From DATFVA01 sp963774455 (GTDB lineage: Bacteria > Bacteroidota > Ignavibacteria > Ignavibacteriales > Ignavibacteriaceae): a stretch of 64,000 bases of DNA. Below are positions 35,564 to 43,708 of the stretch, piece by piece. The notes beneath the pieces were generated by a model. The model did no database searches. It saw only the letters and a list, made by a program, of their open reading frames with translations, and was not told the origin of the DNA. Location: NCBI GenBank assembly GCA_963774455.1, contig CAVZFD010000005.1, positions 434,001 through 498,000 on the forward strand, written 5' to 3'. Within the stretch, counting starts at the first letter, position 1, and the number at the start of each line of letters is the position of its first letter. A program made the translations under genes and the position numbers.

Positions 35564-37126
35564 TTACCTCTGCAGCTCTTCACCTGTGTGATTAGACCAG
35601 GCTTTTCTGACCATCAGCAAGATAAGAAGAGCTATTATAAACATAAGTATTCGTGATCCCCAGATATAGGGGATATTTTCGGCCGGTACATTCGATAACA
35701 GGAAAATAGGAATCGCGTCATTAATCAGCCACCATAACATAATTACGAGCAGCACAAGTGGTGTTACAAATTTCATTATGTAGTAAAATATTTTTGGAAT
35801 TTTAAAATCACCTCCGGCATTCATTTCATTCCACGCTTTATCGGAACCAAATACCCACATAAACAGGACAGTTTCTATGAATGCAAAAACGACCAGTCCG
35901 AATGTTCCAGCCCAATAATCCATTTCATCAAGAAAGCCGAATTTAAGAAAGAAGACGACGAATTGTACTGCTATCAAAACTGTAATTCCAAGCACTAGCA
36001 CAGCTTTTTTCCTGTCCATACCAAATTCATCCTCGAGGAATGCCACTACTGGCTGACCCATAGCAACGGATGAGGTTATCCCGGCAAAAAAGAGTAATAA
36101 AAACCAGAGGAATCCGAATAAAGCTCCCAAAGGAATTTTTTGGAAAATTAGGGGCATTGAAACAAAACCCAGATCAAATGCTCCCCCCTGTGCAAAAGCT
36201 TTTGTTGTATCCAGACCGAAGAAAGCAACTGCAACCGGTATAGCAATCGAAGCACCCAGTACAACTTCTGCAAATTCATTTGTAGCTGCCGTAGTTAAAC
36301 CGGACAGGACTAAATCATCCTGGGGTTTTAGATAGCTTGCATAGGCATGAATCGTTCCCATACCTACCGACAAAGTAAAAAATATTTGCCCGGCAGCGGC
36401 TAGCCAGATTGTAGGATTTGATAACTTTGAGAAATCGGGATTCCATATAAAGGCAAAACCGTTAGAAACGCTATTTTCAGGAAATGCGGGGTTAGGCGTA
36501 CCCAGGGTTATAATTCGTACTGCGAGTATAATCCCAAAAATAATCAGCAGCGGCATAGCGATTTTAGCCAATTTCTCAATACCCTTTGAAATTCCTTTGA
36601 ATAATATCCAGAAGTTAAGTCCAAAGGTCACCAGCATCAAAATATAAGCAGGGAGAAGGCTGTTGAAGTGTGTCCCGGTTTCACGTCCCTGGTAGCTGTA
36701 TAAAAAGTTCCGCATTGTACTGGCAGTATTCTCATCAAAGTACATCTTTGATACTGAAAAAATGCTGAACCCCAGTGTCCAGGATTCAATATAAGTATAA
36801 TAAATGAGTATTGTCATGGAAATAAAAAGTCCGAGTGCACCGAAATATTTCGCCAGCTTATTCTTCCAGATAACATCAAACATCCCCGGAGCGCTGCCGT
36901 GACGATATTTTCCGCCATGACGACCAATACCCCATTCAATCCACATCAGAGGAATGCCAAGGATAAGGAAAAAAATGAAATACGGAATCATGAATGCCCC
37001 TCCGCCATTTTGGGCAGCCTGAACCGGAAATCTGAGGAAATTTCCAAGGCCGACGGCGTTTCCTGCAACCGCGAGAATTAATCCAATCTTTGTTCCCCAT
37101 TGTTCCCGTTCTTCATTTCCCTGCAT
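35564..37126 (-). CDS. Sodium-dependent transporter, NSS (neurotransmitter:sodium symporter) family
   Basis: This is a 520-residue inner-membrane symporter with about 12 transmembrane helices. The N-terminal signature GTKIGLILAVAGNAVGLGNFLRFPVQAAQNGGGAFMIPYF contains the sodium-binding Asn-Ala-Val-Gly-Leu-Gly-Asn-Phe segment and the unwound helix 1 of the LeuT fold. Helix 6 is seen at FFTLSVGMGTIHAYASYL. The length and the extra C-terminal helix agree with 12-helix bacterial members such as MetP. The probable substrates are amino acids; methionine or alanine use, as in MetPS, is suggested by the associated small subunit but not shown. The small peptide gene follows 24 bases downstream. Confidence 0.9.
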   Translation of the reverse strand: MQGNEEREQWGTKIGLILAVAGNAVGLGNFLRFPVQAAQNGGGAFMIPYFIFFLILGIPLMWIEWGIGRHGGKYRHGSAPGMFDVIWKNKLAKYFGALGLFISMTILIYYTYIESWTLGFSIFSVSKMYFDENTASTMRNFLYSYQGRETGTHFNSLLPAYILMLVTFGLNFWILFKGISKGIEKLAKIAMPLLIIFGIILAVRIITLGTPNPAFPENSVSNGFAFIWNPDFSKLSNPTIWLAAAGQIFFTLSVGMGTIHAYASYLKPQDDLVLSGLTTAATNEFAEVVLGASIAIPVAVAFFGLDTTKAFAQGGAFDLGFVSMPLIFQKIPLGALFGFLWFLLLFFAGITSSVAMGQPVVAFLEDEFGMDRKKAVLVLGITVLIAVQFVVFFLKFGFLDEMDYWAGTFGLVVFAFIETVLFMWVFGSDKAWNEMNAGGDFKIPKIFYYIMKFVTPLVLLVIMLWWLINDAIPIFLLSNVPAENIPYIWGSRILMFIIALLILLMVRKAWSNHTGEELQR

Positions 37127-37350
37127 TTAACCTCCGTTAAGGTATGAACTATAAAAATTTGAAGTAGAATATGAAAACTTTAATAATTAATATCAAATGA
37201 AATCCTAATTTTATTTAGTAAAGGGTATATATTTATGCATTTATATTCCTGATGAGTAAAGATCCTCATATGATCTGGTCCATCTGCTGTAATATTGAAA
37301 TTTAATTTTATTAAATTAGCAACTGAAAAAACAACTTTAGGATTAGCTAA

Positions 37351-37980
37351 ATGGCCAAGAACTTCGTGTCTAACAAGGATGAAACAGTCAGGATGTTCGA
37401 AAGTAATTTTCTGGAGGTGTTTTCCCGTGTACACTTCACAGTTCCTTTAATTATTTATCTGCCTGTAGTCATCTATTTTTTATACAGAGCGGTCTACCTT
37501 TATGAACAATCGGCAGTGACAATCCTGACTTTGATAATACTCGGAATTGCTGTGTGGAGCCTCGCAGAATACACACTGCATAGGTTTATTTTCCATTTCA
37601 ACTTCAAGTCAGAGTTCGGGGCTAAAATACATTTTATTTTTCACGGCGTTCATCATGATTATCCAAATGATTCAAGAAGGCTCGTGATGCCTCCTTCGAT
37701 CAGCGTACCGCTGGCGATCCTTTTCTATTTTATATTCACCCTTATCCTTGGCCGTATCAACGTAGCCGCATTCTTTGTGGGATTTATTCTGGGGTATCTC
37801 GCCTATGACATGACACATTATGCAGTACATCATTTCAATATGCATAATAAATTCTGGCTCGCAATTAAAAATCATCATATGAAACATCACTATATGGATT
37901 CAACTAAGGGATTCGGTGTGAGTTCATCTCTATGGGATGAAATTATGGGAACTAATTTTTCAAAAAAAGAAATTAACTAA
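37351..37980 (+). CDS. Fatty acid hydroxylase / sterol desaturase family membrane protein
   Basis: This is a 209-residue integral membrane di-iron enzyme. The His-rich motifs are ordered as in the family: HRFIFHF, HFIFHGVHHDYPND, HYAVHH and KNHHMKHHYM. Four hydrophobic segments frame them (about 28-50, 55-75, 115-140, and a short one near 150). The arrangement with HxxHHDYP is closest to fatty acid 2-hydroxylases acting on lipid acyl chains, such as those of sphingolipids. The gene is 18 bases upstream of a receiver protein gene, at the head of the putative exopolysaccharide run. Membership of that unit is uncertain. Confidence 0.82.
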   Translation: MAKNFVSNKDETVRMFESNFLEVFSRVHFTVPLIIYLPVVIYFLYRAVYLYEQSAVTILTLIILGIAVWSLAEYTLHRFIFHFNFKSEFGAKIHFIFHGVHHDYPNDSRRLVMPPSISVPLAILFYFIFTLILGRINVAAFFVGFILGYLAYDMTHYAVHHFNMHNKFWLAIKNHHMKHHYMDSTKGFGVSSSLWDEIMGTNFSKKEIN

Positions 37981-37998
37981 TAATCATTCTGGTTGCAT

Positions 37999-38418
37999 AT
38001 GATTGTTCCGCTGCTTTTTGACATTCCCTCCGGCAAGGATCGGAAGAAAGTACTGATCGTTGAGGATAATACTGAAACACAACTAATACTTAAAATTTAT
38101 CTTCGGGATCATTATGAAACAGATACTGTTCAGGATGCATCGGATGCTCTTAAGTATATCAGGAAAAATGAATATGATCTAATTGTTCTTGATATTAACC
38201 TCCCTGGAGAAATGGACGGTAATGATGTTATAGTAAAGGTTAAGAGCGACCCCAGAACCCAACGTATTCCAATTCTTGCAGTGACTGCTTATGCGCTTAA
38301 AGGGGACAGAGAAAAATTCCTGGCCATGGGCGCTAACGGCTATCTGGCCAAGCCAGTCGATAAAAAGGATATTCTGAAAACCATTAGGGAGCTCATCGCT
38401 GCCCATCCGGTCAAATGA
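37999..38418 (+). CDS. Stand-alone receiver-domain response regulator
   Basis: The 139-residue protein is a single receiver domain with a short N-terminal extension and no output domain. The phosphoacceptor is D65 in LIVLDINLPGEMDG, with the acidic pair in VLIVEDN (E22, D23), the switch Thr in LAVTAYAL and the Lys in YLAKPVD. The ATG at 37999 follows directly after a TTG at 37993 in the same frame. The stretch VLDINLPGE...AVTAYALKGDREKF is strikingly like the receiver of the hybrid kinase at 49152 (VLDINLQGE...AVTAYVLPGDREKF), so both probably arose from one source and may share partners. Confidence 0.85.
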   Translation: MIVPLLFDIPSGKDRKKVLIVEDNTETQLILKIYLRDHYETDTVQDASDALKYIRKNEYDLIVLDINLPGEMDGNDVIVKVKSDPRTQRIPILAVTAYALKGDREKFLAMGANGYLAKPVDKKDILKTIRELIAAHPVK

Positions 38419-38561
38419 TCAACTTTATACGGTTTTAAGTTAATATATATCACTTCCCGCTCTTTAAATGCTTAAATCACAGTTTGTTGCATTATAATAC
38501 ATACTTTTATCTATTGTCTCTGTTTAGTTCAGACTTCAGGGCATAAGAAATTTAATATTAA

Positions 38562-39362
38562 ATGTTTACGCACTATTCCGATCGGCATAATATTTGGAAT
38601 TTTCAACAAAAACCTTCGTGGTACATGCAAAATAATTCAGAATTAATATCCTCAGGGATAAGTTTAATTGATGAGGGATGGGGCGGACTTTACAAAGGTT
38701 CCAACTATCTTTTAATCGGCGGTCATAAATCAGGTAAAACGAATTTCGGACTGAAATTTGTGCTTGAAGGAGCAATGAATAATGAACGCTCCCTTTATTT
38801 TACCAGTAAAACCCATGAAGAACTAATCGCACAGGCGGAATGGATGAAGCTGAATACGATGGATCTAATTAGTTCCCGGCGGGTTACAATCGTCAGGGTA
38901 ATTCCGCCCGATCGAAATATTCCATTGTCTTCCCCGGATCAGGACCTGGTTGATTATTTTGACGACGTCATAGATACAATCAACGAACATTATCCGTCCA
39001 GGGTTGTTTTTGACGAGATAACTTCTTTTATCGGGTTTAAGGATGTCACACTGCTGGAATTAATTCTTGATAAATTTAAACATAATCTCGAAAGTCATAA
39101 TATAACTAGTATTATTATATCAGCAGAACCGGTTACAGATACGATGTCGGTTTTGCTTCAACACCTTGCAGACATAAGCAATGGCCTTATTTATCTCGAT
39201 AAAGAAATAAATGATTTGTATGGCACTATATCACTCCTGCCGTATATTGAACATAAATCAGGTGAACTTAAGTCAAATTATATCTTTGATCGGGAACGAG
39301 GGTTGAAGATTGATCTCTCGGTACTGGAAAATGCTGTGAAAAAGAAAAAGATTAAGTCCTAG
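38562..39362 (+). CDS. KaiC/RAD55-like RecA-fold ATPase with intact P-loop
   Basis: The 266-residue protein is a single RecA-type ATPase domain. It starts with the KaiC-like lead ISSGISLIDEGWGGLYKGSNYLLIGG, has Walker A GGHKSGKT (53-60) with the essential Lys, and Walker B RVVFDEITSF (D151, E152). KaiC/RAD55-like proteins form ring assemblies and often act in signalling. Only one ATPase domain is present, unlike the clock protein KaiC with two. The gene is followed by a longer relative at 39404 that lacks the P-loop Lys. A later ATG at 38625 would start just before the conserved core. Role in the neighbourhood is inferred: regulation or assembly of polysaccharide machinery. Confidence 0.75.
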   Translation: MFTHYSDRHNIWNFQQKPSWYMQNNSELISSGISLIDEGWGGLYKGSNYLLIGGHKSGKTNFGLKFVLEGAMNNERSLYFTSKTHEELIAQAEWMKLNTMDLISSRRVTIVRVIPPDRNIPLSSPDQDLVDYFDDVIDTINEHYPSRVVFDEITSFIGFKDVTLLELILDKFKHNLESHNITSIIISAEPVTDTMSVLLQHLADISNGLIYLDKEINDLYGTISLLPYIEHKSGELKSNYIFDRERGLKIDLSVLENAVKKKKIKS

Positions 39363-39403
39363 TGCGGAATTGCTCTCAACCAAAAATACGGTGCTGAAAT
39401 AAA

Positions 39404-40633
39404 ATGAAGAAAAAAATACAACTGGTTTCTTCAGGTATCTCAATTGTTGATAATGCCTGGGGTGGATTTTACAGAGGAGGTACTTATCTCTTAATCGGAC
39501 CAAGAAAATCCGGGAGAACTATTCTGGGACTGCAATTTGCCAAAGAATGCGTAAAACAAAAGGAGGTTTGTCTTTACTTTACAAGCATGAGACCAAAGGA
39601 CCTTATGATACAGGCTGCATCAATTGATTTTGACCTACAGCAGCATATGAATCAGAACCGGGTTGTTGTCGTTCGTGTGGCTCCGCCTTCTGACCTGCAG
39701 GAAGTTGAGAATACGGATGAATTTCTTGTAGAGTATCTGAGGGATATTGTCACAGTTGTAGAACAGTATCAGCCGAATAAAATGATTTTCGATGAGCTCA
39801 CACCATTTATAAATTTTATAAACCTGACTCTTCTACAGGATGTTTTTATCGAAACCACAGAAGCGATAGAAAATCAAGGTGTGACCAGCTTATTTATTCT
39901 GGGTGATCCGGCTACACCTGCAGCGAATTCAATTGCAGATACTCTTGCCTTGAACTGCACAGGTATATTGTATCTTAATAAAGAGGAATTTACTGAAGGA
40001 TTATCAGGGGGAAAAATAACAATTACTCCAAATATCGGACATACACAGGGCAAATTCAGTGCTCATTACCAGCTTGAACCTTCCAGGGGAATAACGGATG
40101 ACTACTCGGGGAACAAGAAGAGAACAAAAACAACTGCTGTAACGGAATCCGGACTGCAGTACCAATCCCTGGCGGATCTTGATATTCCTGCTGAAAACTA
40201 TACCTTTACAAATTTTTATAATCTGAATGATTTCCAACTTATTCTTAATAACCAGATTGCTTTATACCGCAGTACAGGACAGGTATTCACACTTGTTTCC
40301 TTCAGGCTTGATCCTGAAGCAGAAAAAGAAGATCTGCTCACTATTAACCAGCTGATGAATATTATCAGACTTTCTTCTGATAGGAAGGATAAAATCTGCC
40401 TGGTATCTAATAATGTAGTTGTTATGGTTACAAAAGAGGATACAAAGACGATGAATAAGTTTATAAGCAGAATAAAAGGCAACCTGCCTGTAAATGATCC
40501 GAAATATATTGAAAAAGTTATTCCTTATATATCTCTACTTGCGATCAGGGTCGATGAAAGTATTATAAATGCAGAAGATATGATAAACAGGCTCACTTTA
40601 AATTCACATACACAACATCAGCTTTTCTTCTGA
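39404..40633 (+). CDS. KaiC-like protein with degenerate P-loop and GGDEF-like C-terminal domain
   Basis: The first 235 residues parallel the upstream gene (LVSSGISIVDNAWGGFYRGGTYLLIG), but the P-loop reads GPRKSGRT (32-39). Arg 38 stands where the nucleotide-binding Lys should be, so ATP hydrolysis is doubtful; Walker B KMIFDELTPF (D130, E131) is kept. Residues from about 265 to 400 look like a GGDEF-fold relic: FQLILNNQIALYRSTGQVFTLVSFRLD, CLVSNNVVVMVTKED at the position of the signature, and YISLLAIRVDESIINAEDMINRL. The GGDEF residues are absent and I see no RxxD inhibitory site. This could be a nucleotide-sensing or scaffold domain. It follows the first ATPase by 41 bases and precedes the export protein by 11. 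Confidence 0.65.
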   Translation: MKKKIQLVSSGISIVDNAWGGFYRGGTYLLIGPRKSGRTILGLQFAKECVKQKEVCLYFTSMRPKDLMIQAASIDFDLQQHMNQNRVVVVRVAPPSDLQEVENTDEFLVEYLRDIVTVVEQYQPNKMIFDELTPFINFINLTLLQDVFIETTEAIENQGVTSLFILGDPATPAANSIADTLALNCTGILYLNKEEFTEGLSGGKITITPNIGHTQGKFSAHYQLEPSRGITDDYSGNKKRTKTTAVTESGLQYQSLADLDIPAENYTFTNFYNLNDFQLILNNQIALYRSTGQVFTLVSFRLDPEAEKEDLLTINQLMNIIRLSSDRKDKICLVSNNVVVMVTKEDTKTMNKFISRIKGNLPVNDPKYIEKVIPYISLLAIRVDESIINAEDMINRLTLNSHTQHQLFF

Positions 40634-40644
40634 TATAAAATGAA

Positions 40645-43494
40645 ATGAACACCCGGAATGCCATCTTTTTTATCTTCATAGGGTTAATACTTTTTTCCAC
40701 CTTCCTTTTTGCCCAGCCTGAGACACGTATAGAGGATCTGAAAACAGAAGCACTTGGTCATATGAAGAACGGCCGCTACGGTGAAGCTATCGATCTGTTG
40801 AACAATTACATTTCAGCCAGACCACAGAGGGCTGAAGGATACAACCTGAGAGGACTGGCTTTCGAATACAGAGGGCAGTATGAACAGGCCGTGTACGATT
40901 TCCGGTCAGCAAGAAAGCTTGAACCTGAAAATTCTGATATAACTAACAACCTGACTCATGCAACACAGCAGTGGTATAAGCTTATCTATAATGAAATTGA
41001 GGGATACAAGCGAGAGATAGCTTTAAAACCTTCAGGTCCCGGAAATTATTTGCAAATCGGAAGATCATATAAAAACCTTGGCGAATGGGCCGAAGCAGAA
41101 TTATGGTATGATAAATACCTTTCTATGGAAAAAGCATCGCCCGATGAAATAATCAGGTATACAGAAATTCTCGCTAAGAACAATCATCTTTCAAAGGGCG
41201 AGCCAATACTCAAAAAATACACGGAAGAATATCCCGAAGATCAGAGGCTATGGTCGCGTTACGGTTATTTCCTGCTGTGGCTGGGTAAAACCAACCCGGC
41301 TGTAAATGCTTTTGAAAAAGCCCTGGAACTCAAACCTTTCTTTAAGGAAGCAATGGATGGTTTGGCAAGGGCAAAAGGAAAAGGATATATATATACTTTC
41401 AATGATACAGCAAGCTATAAATATTATAAGTATGGTATAAAAAGTCCGGGATATGCGATCGATAATTATTTCGGAAAATTAAAAAGGAATCCCAGCGACA
41501 GTAAAACGAGAATTAAATTAATTAACGCTCTTCTTAAAGCCGGAAGATATGAAGAGGCTTATCAGCAACTTGAAATATTAAGAGCGAAAGAAGGAAATAC
41601 TCCTGAGATTAAAAAACTTTCTGAGGAAGTTGGATCCGCGAGAGAAAATTATTATAAGCAGCAAATTGCTGAGTATGAAAAATTATTGAAGAGCGAACCG
41701 GGGTCCCGTGATATTCTCTTGAAACTCGCAAGTTTTTATTCCTCCTCAGGGAATTTTTCAAAGGCTGTCAGACTTTACGGTGAATATCTGGCTTTTTATC
41801 CTGATGATGCGCAGGTAAGGTTTCTTTATGTTCAAAATGCAGCTTGGGACCGTCAGTATCAGTTGGCGGGAAATGAACTGGATGTAATGATTGTACAGTA
41901 TCCCGACAGTATAAAATACAAGCTGCTGAGAGCTCAAATTTACGTTTGGCAGAATAAAGATCTCTCTGATGCAGAAAAATTACTCAAGGATGTATTGAGT
42001 AAAGAGCCGGGAAATTTCGAAGCTCTCCTAACAATGGCAATGTTAAAATCCCAGCAGAGTAAATCAGAGGACGCCGAATATTATGCCTCCCTTGCAAGTA
42101 AGATAAAACCTTCAGATGAAGAAATAGCAAGACTCAGGTTTGAAATTGAAAAACAAAAAATAATAAATCGGGGGAACAACCTGTATTCATTGCTTGAAGA
42201 AGCCAGGGGAAAAGTAAGCAAAAATGACTGCTACGGGGCTCTCGATCTCTATAAAGAGTATAATAGTTATAGAACCCCGGCAAAAAGTATTTTGCTGGAG
42301 GAAGCTGATGCATTTGTTTGTACAAAGGATTATCAATCGGCCATCGATATTTATACCGGGCTGCTGAATCAGCAATACGATTATGGCATTGCAAAGCAAA
42401 GAGCAAAAGTATTTTTTTGGAGTAGTAATCTCCGAAAAGCATTGAATGAGTTTGAAGACCTTTATGCACGCAATCCTGATGATTCAGAAGTCAGAATGTA
42501 TATAGGGGATTGCTATATGCAGCTGAAGGAATATAGCCGGGCAAGGAAGATCTTCAATGATCTATTAGCTGAATATCCAGGGTCAAGGTTGATACAGACG
42601 AGACTCGGATGGCTGGGTGAAGGAAATGGGAATGCATTATCCTTTAACTTTCCTACTTATTTCCTTGTTAGTCCCGAGGCGGCATATTATTTCGATAATT
42701 ATGACTTTAAATATTCCCTTCAGAGCCTGATGCTTGAAACGGGGATAAATAATTACATATCAGTTGGTATATCTGCACAAAGAGGCGAGTTAGATTCTGC
42801 ATCTTTGAGATTAAGTCTTTATACAGTAAAAGGCTTACTTTCATTAAGATTCGGCAGGATATTTTCAATGGGTTTTTCTGCCGGTGAAACATTTTTTGAA
42901 AGCAAAGAACAAGAAACCGTTGGATCAGCCTACATAAAAGCCGGAGAAAAAAATTATAATGTCAGACTCGAGTACAATTCACAGGACGCTGCACAGGTGC
43001 TCTATTCTCCCTTTCTTGTCTCCAGGAGACTTAAAACCGATATGCTCAGACTCAGCGGTGATTATCAAAGTGAATCCGGACTCCTGGCTTCGGGATACTA
43101 CAGCTATTATTTTGTTTCGGATCAGAACCAGGGAAACAACCTTCAGATAAGACTGGGGAAACGGTTTGGTGAACTTTCTGCCGGGTATGAATTTTATCAC
43201 CTTGGATTTAAGGATTCCACCCATCTTTACTATTCCCCGGATAACTTTGAGTCGCATAGTCTGTGGGGCGAATGGTTTATCGTAGATAATAAACAGAATG
43301 AGGTAAAACTCGGTGGTAAGGTAGGCATAATTCCGGAAAATAATTTCATTCTCAGAGAAGCTTTTCTTTCTGCCAAGGTACTTCTGGCTGAGCATTTTAC
43401 GTTACAGGGTAGATTAAGCATAGGGAGTACGGTAAGACAAAATACCGGCTACAGGTCGGCTGCATTCAACATAGCAGCTTACTGGACCTTTTGA
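40645..43494 (+). CDS. TPR protein with C-terminal outer-membrane barrel, probable exopolysaccharide export
   Basis: The 949-residue protein begins with a signal peptide (MNTRNAIFFIFIGLILFSTFLFAQ). Residues of about 27-660 are tetratricopeptide repeats, such as MKNGRYGEAIDLLNNYISARPQRAEGYNLRGLAFEYRGQYEQAV and NFSKAVRLYGEYLAFYPDDAQVRFLYVQNAAW. From about 670 the character changes to alternating, aromatic-rich beta-strands, including HLYYSPDNFESHSLWGEW, ending in AAYWTF. A periplasmic TPR scaffold joined to an outer-membrane barrel is the layout of BcsC, PgaA and PelB, the outer-membrane parts of synthase-dependent polysaccharide secretion. The glycosyltransferase gene downstream supports this. 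Which polymer is unknown. It could also be a YaiO-type barrel. Confidence 0.75.
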   Translation: MNTRNAIFFIFIGLILFSTFLFAQPETRIEDLKTEALGHMKNGRYGEAIDLLNNYISARPQRAEGYNLRGLAFEYRGQYEQAVYDFRSARKLEPENSDITNNLTHATQQWYKLIYNEIEGYKREIALKPSGPGNYLQIGRSYKNLGEWAEAELWYDKYLSMEKASPDEIIRYTEILAKNNHLSKGEPILKKYTEEYPEDQRLWSRYGYFLLWLGKTNPAVNAFEKALELKPFFKEAMDGLARAKGKGYIYTFNDTASYKYYKYGIKSPGYAIDNYFGKLKRNPSDSKTRIKLINALLKAGRYEEAYQQLEILRAKEGNTPEIKKLSEEVGSARENYYKQQIAEYEKLLKSEPGSRDILLKLASFYSSSGNFSKAVRLYGEYLAFYPDDAQVRFLYVQNAAWDRQYQLAGNELDVMIVQYPDSIKYKLLRAQIYVWQNKDLSDAEKLLKDVLSKEPGNFEALLTMAMLKSQQSKSEDAEYYASLASKIKPSDEEIARLRFEIEKQKIINRGNNLYSLLEEARGKVSKNDCYGALDLYKEYNSYRTPAKSILLEEADAFVCTKDYQSAIDIYTGLLNQQYDYGIAKQRAKVFFWSSNLRKALNEFEDLYARNPDDSEVRMYIGDCYMQLKEYSRARKIFNDLLAEYPGSRLIQTRLGWLGEGNGNALSFNFPTYFLVSPEAAYYFDNYDFKYSLQSLMLETGINNYISVGISAQRGELDSASLRLSLYTVKGLLSLRFGRIFSMGFSAGETFFESKEQETVGSAYIKAGEKNYNVRLEYNSQDAAQVLYSPFLVSRRLKTDMLRLSGDYQSESGLLASGYYSYYFVSDQNQGNNLQIRLGKRFGELSAGYEFYHLGFKDSTHLYYSPDNFESHSLWGEWFIVDNKQNEVKLGGKVGIIPENNFILREAFLSAKVLLAEHFTLQGRLSIGSTVRQNTGYRSAAFNIAAYWTF

Positions 43495-43538
43495 TTTTTG
43501 AGGGAAAAATCTGGGTTATTGTTTATACTTCCTTTATG

Positions 43539-43546
43539 TATCTTTG
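43539..43546 (+). promoter_or_regulatory. Possible -7 promoter box before the glycosyltransferase genes
   Basis: TATCTTTG matches TAnnTTTG. The upstream region at the expected distance (TTATTG at 43516-43521) is only a weak partner. If used, it would give a leader of about 155 bases before the start at 43709. Confidence 0.35.
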
Positions 43547-43566
43547 AAGTAAACTCCATGCTCCCC

Positions 43567-43587
43567 CTTGTATGCTTTTGATACAAG
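43567..43587. repeat. Inverted repeat in the leader of the glycosyltransferase gene
   Basis: CTTGTAT and ATACAAG form a perfect seven-base stem around a seven-base loop. A C-run just before (43563-43567) could pair with a G-run at 43610-43614 to enclose it. This may be RNA structure in the leader. It does not match any riboswitch core I know. Confidence 0.35.
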
Positions 43588-43708
43588 TTATTGGAATCAA
43601 TGCATTTACGGGGGATCGAATGTGGGAATTTTAAGTATTCTTATGTGATTCCTGATGGCACCATAATTGTGTTTTTTAATCATATTTGAGGGTTTTAATT
43701 AAAAATCT

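Noticed and set aside
38562..40633. Circadian clock KaiC
   Set aside because: Each protein has only one ATPase domain, the KaiC autophosphorylation region is not seen, and no kaiA or kaiB lies nearby; only the fold is similar.
43495..43708. Cyclic di-GMP riboswitch before the synthase
   Set aside because: The hairpin and G/C runs do not match the conserved core of either known class.
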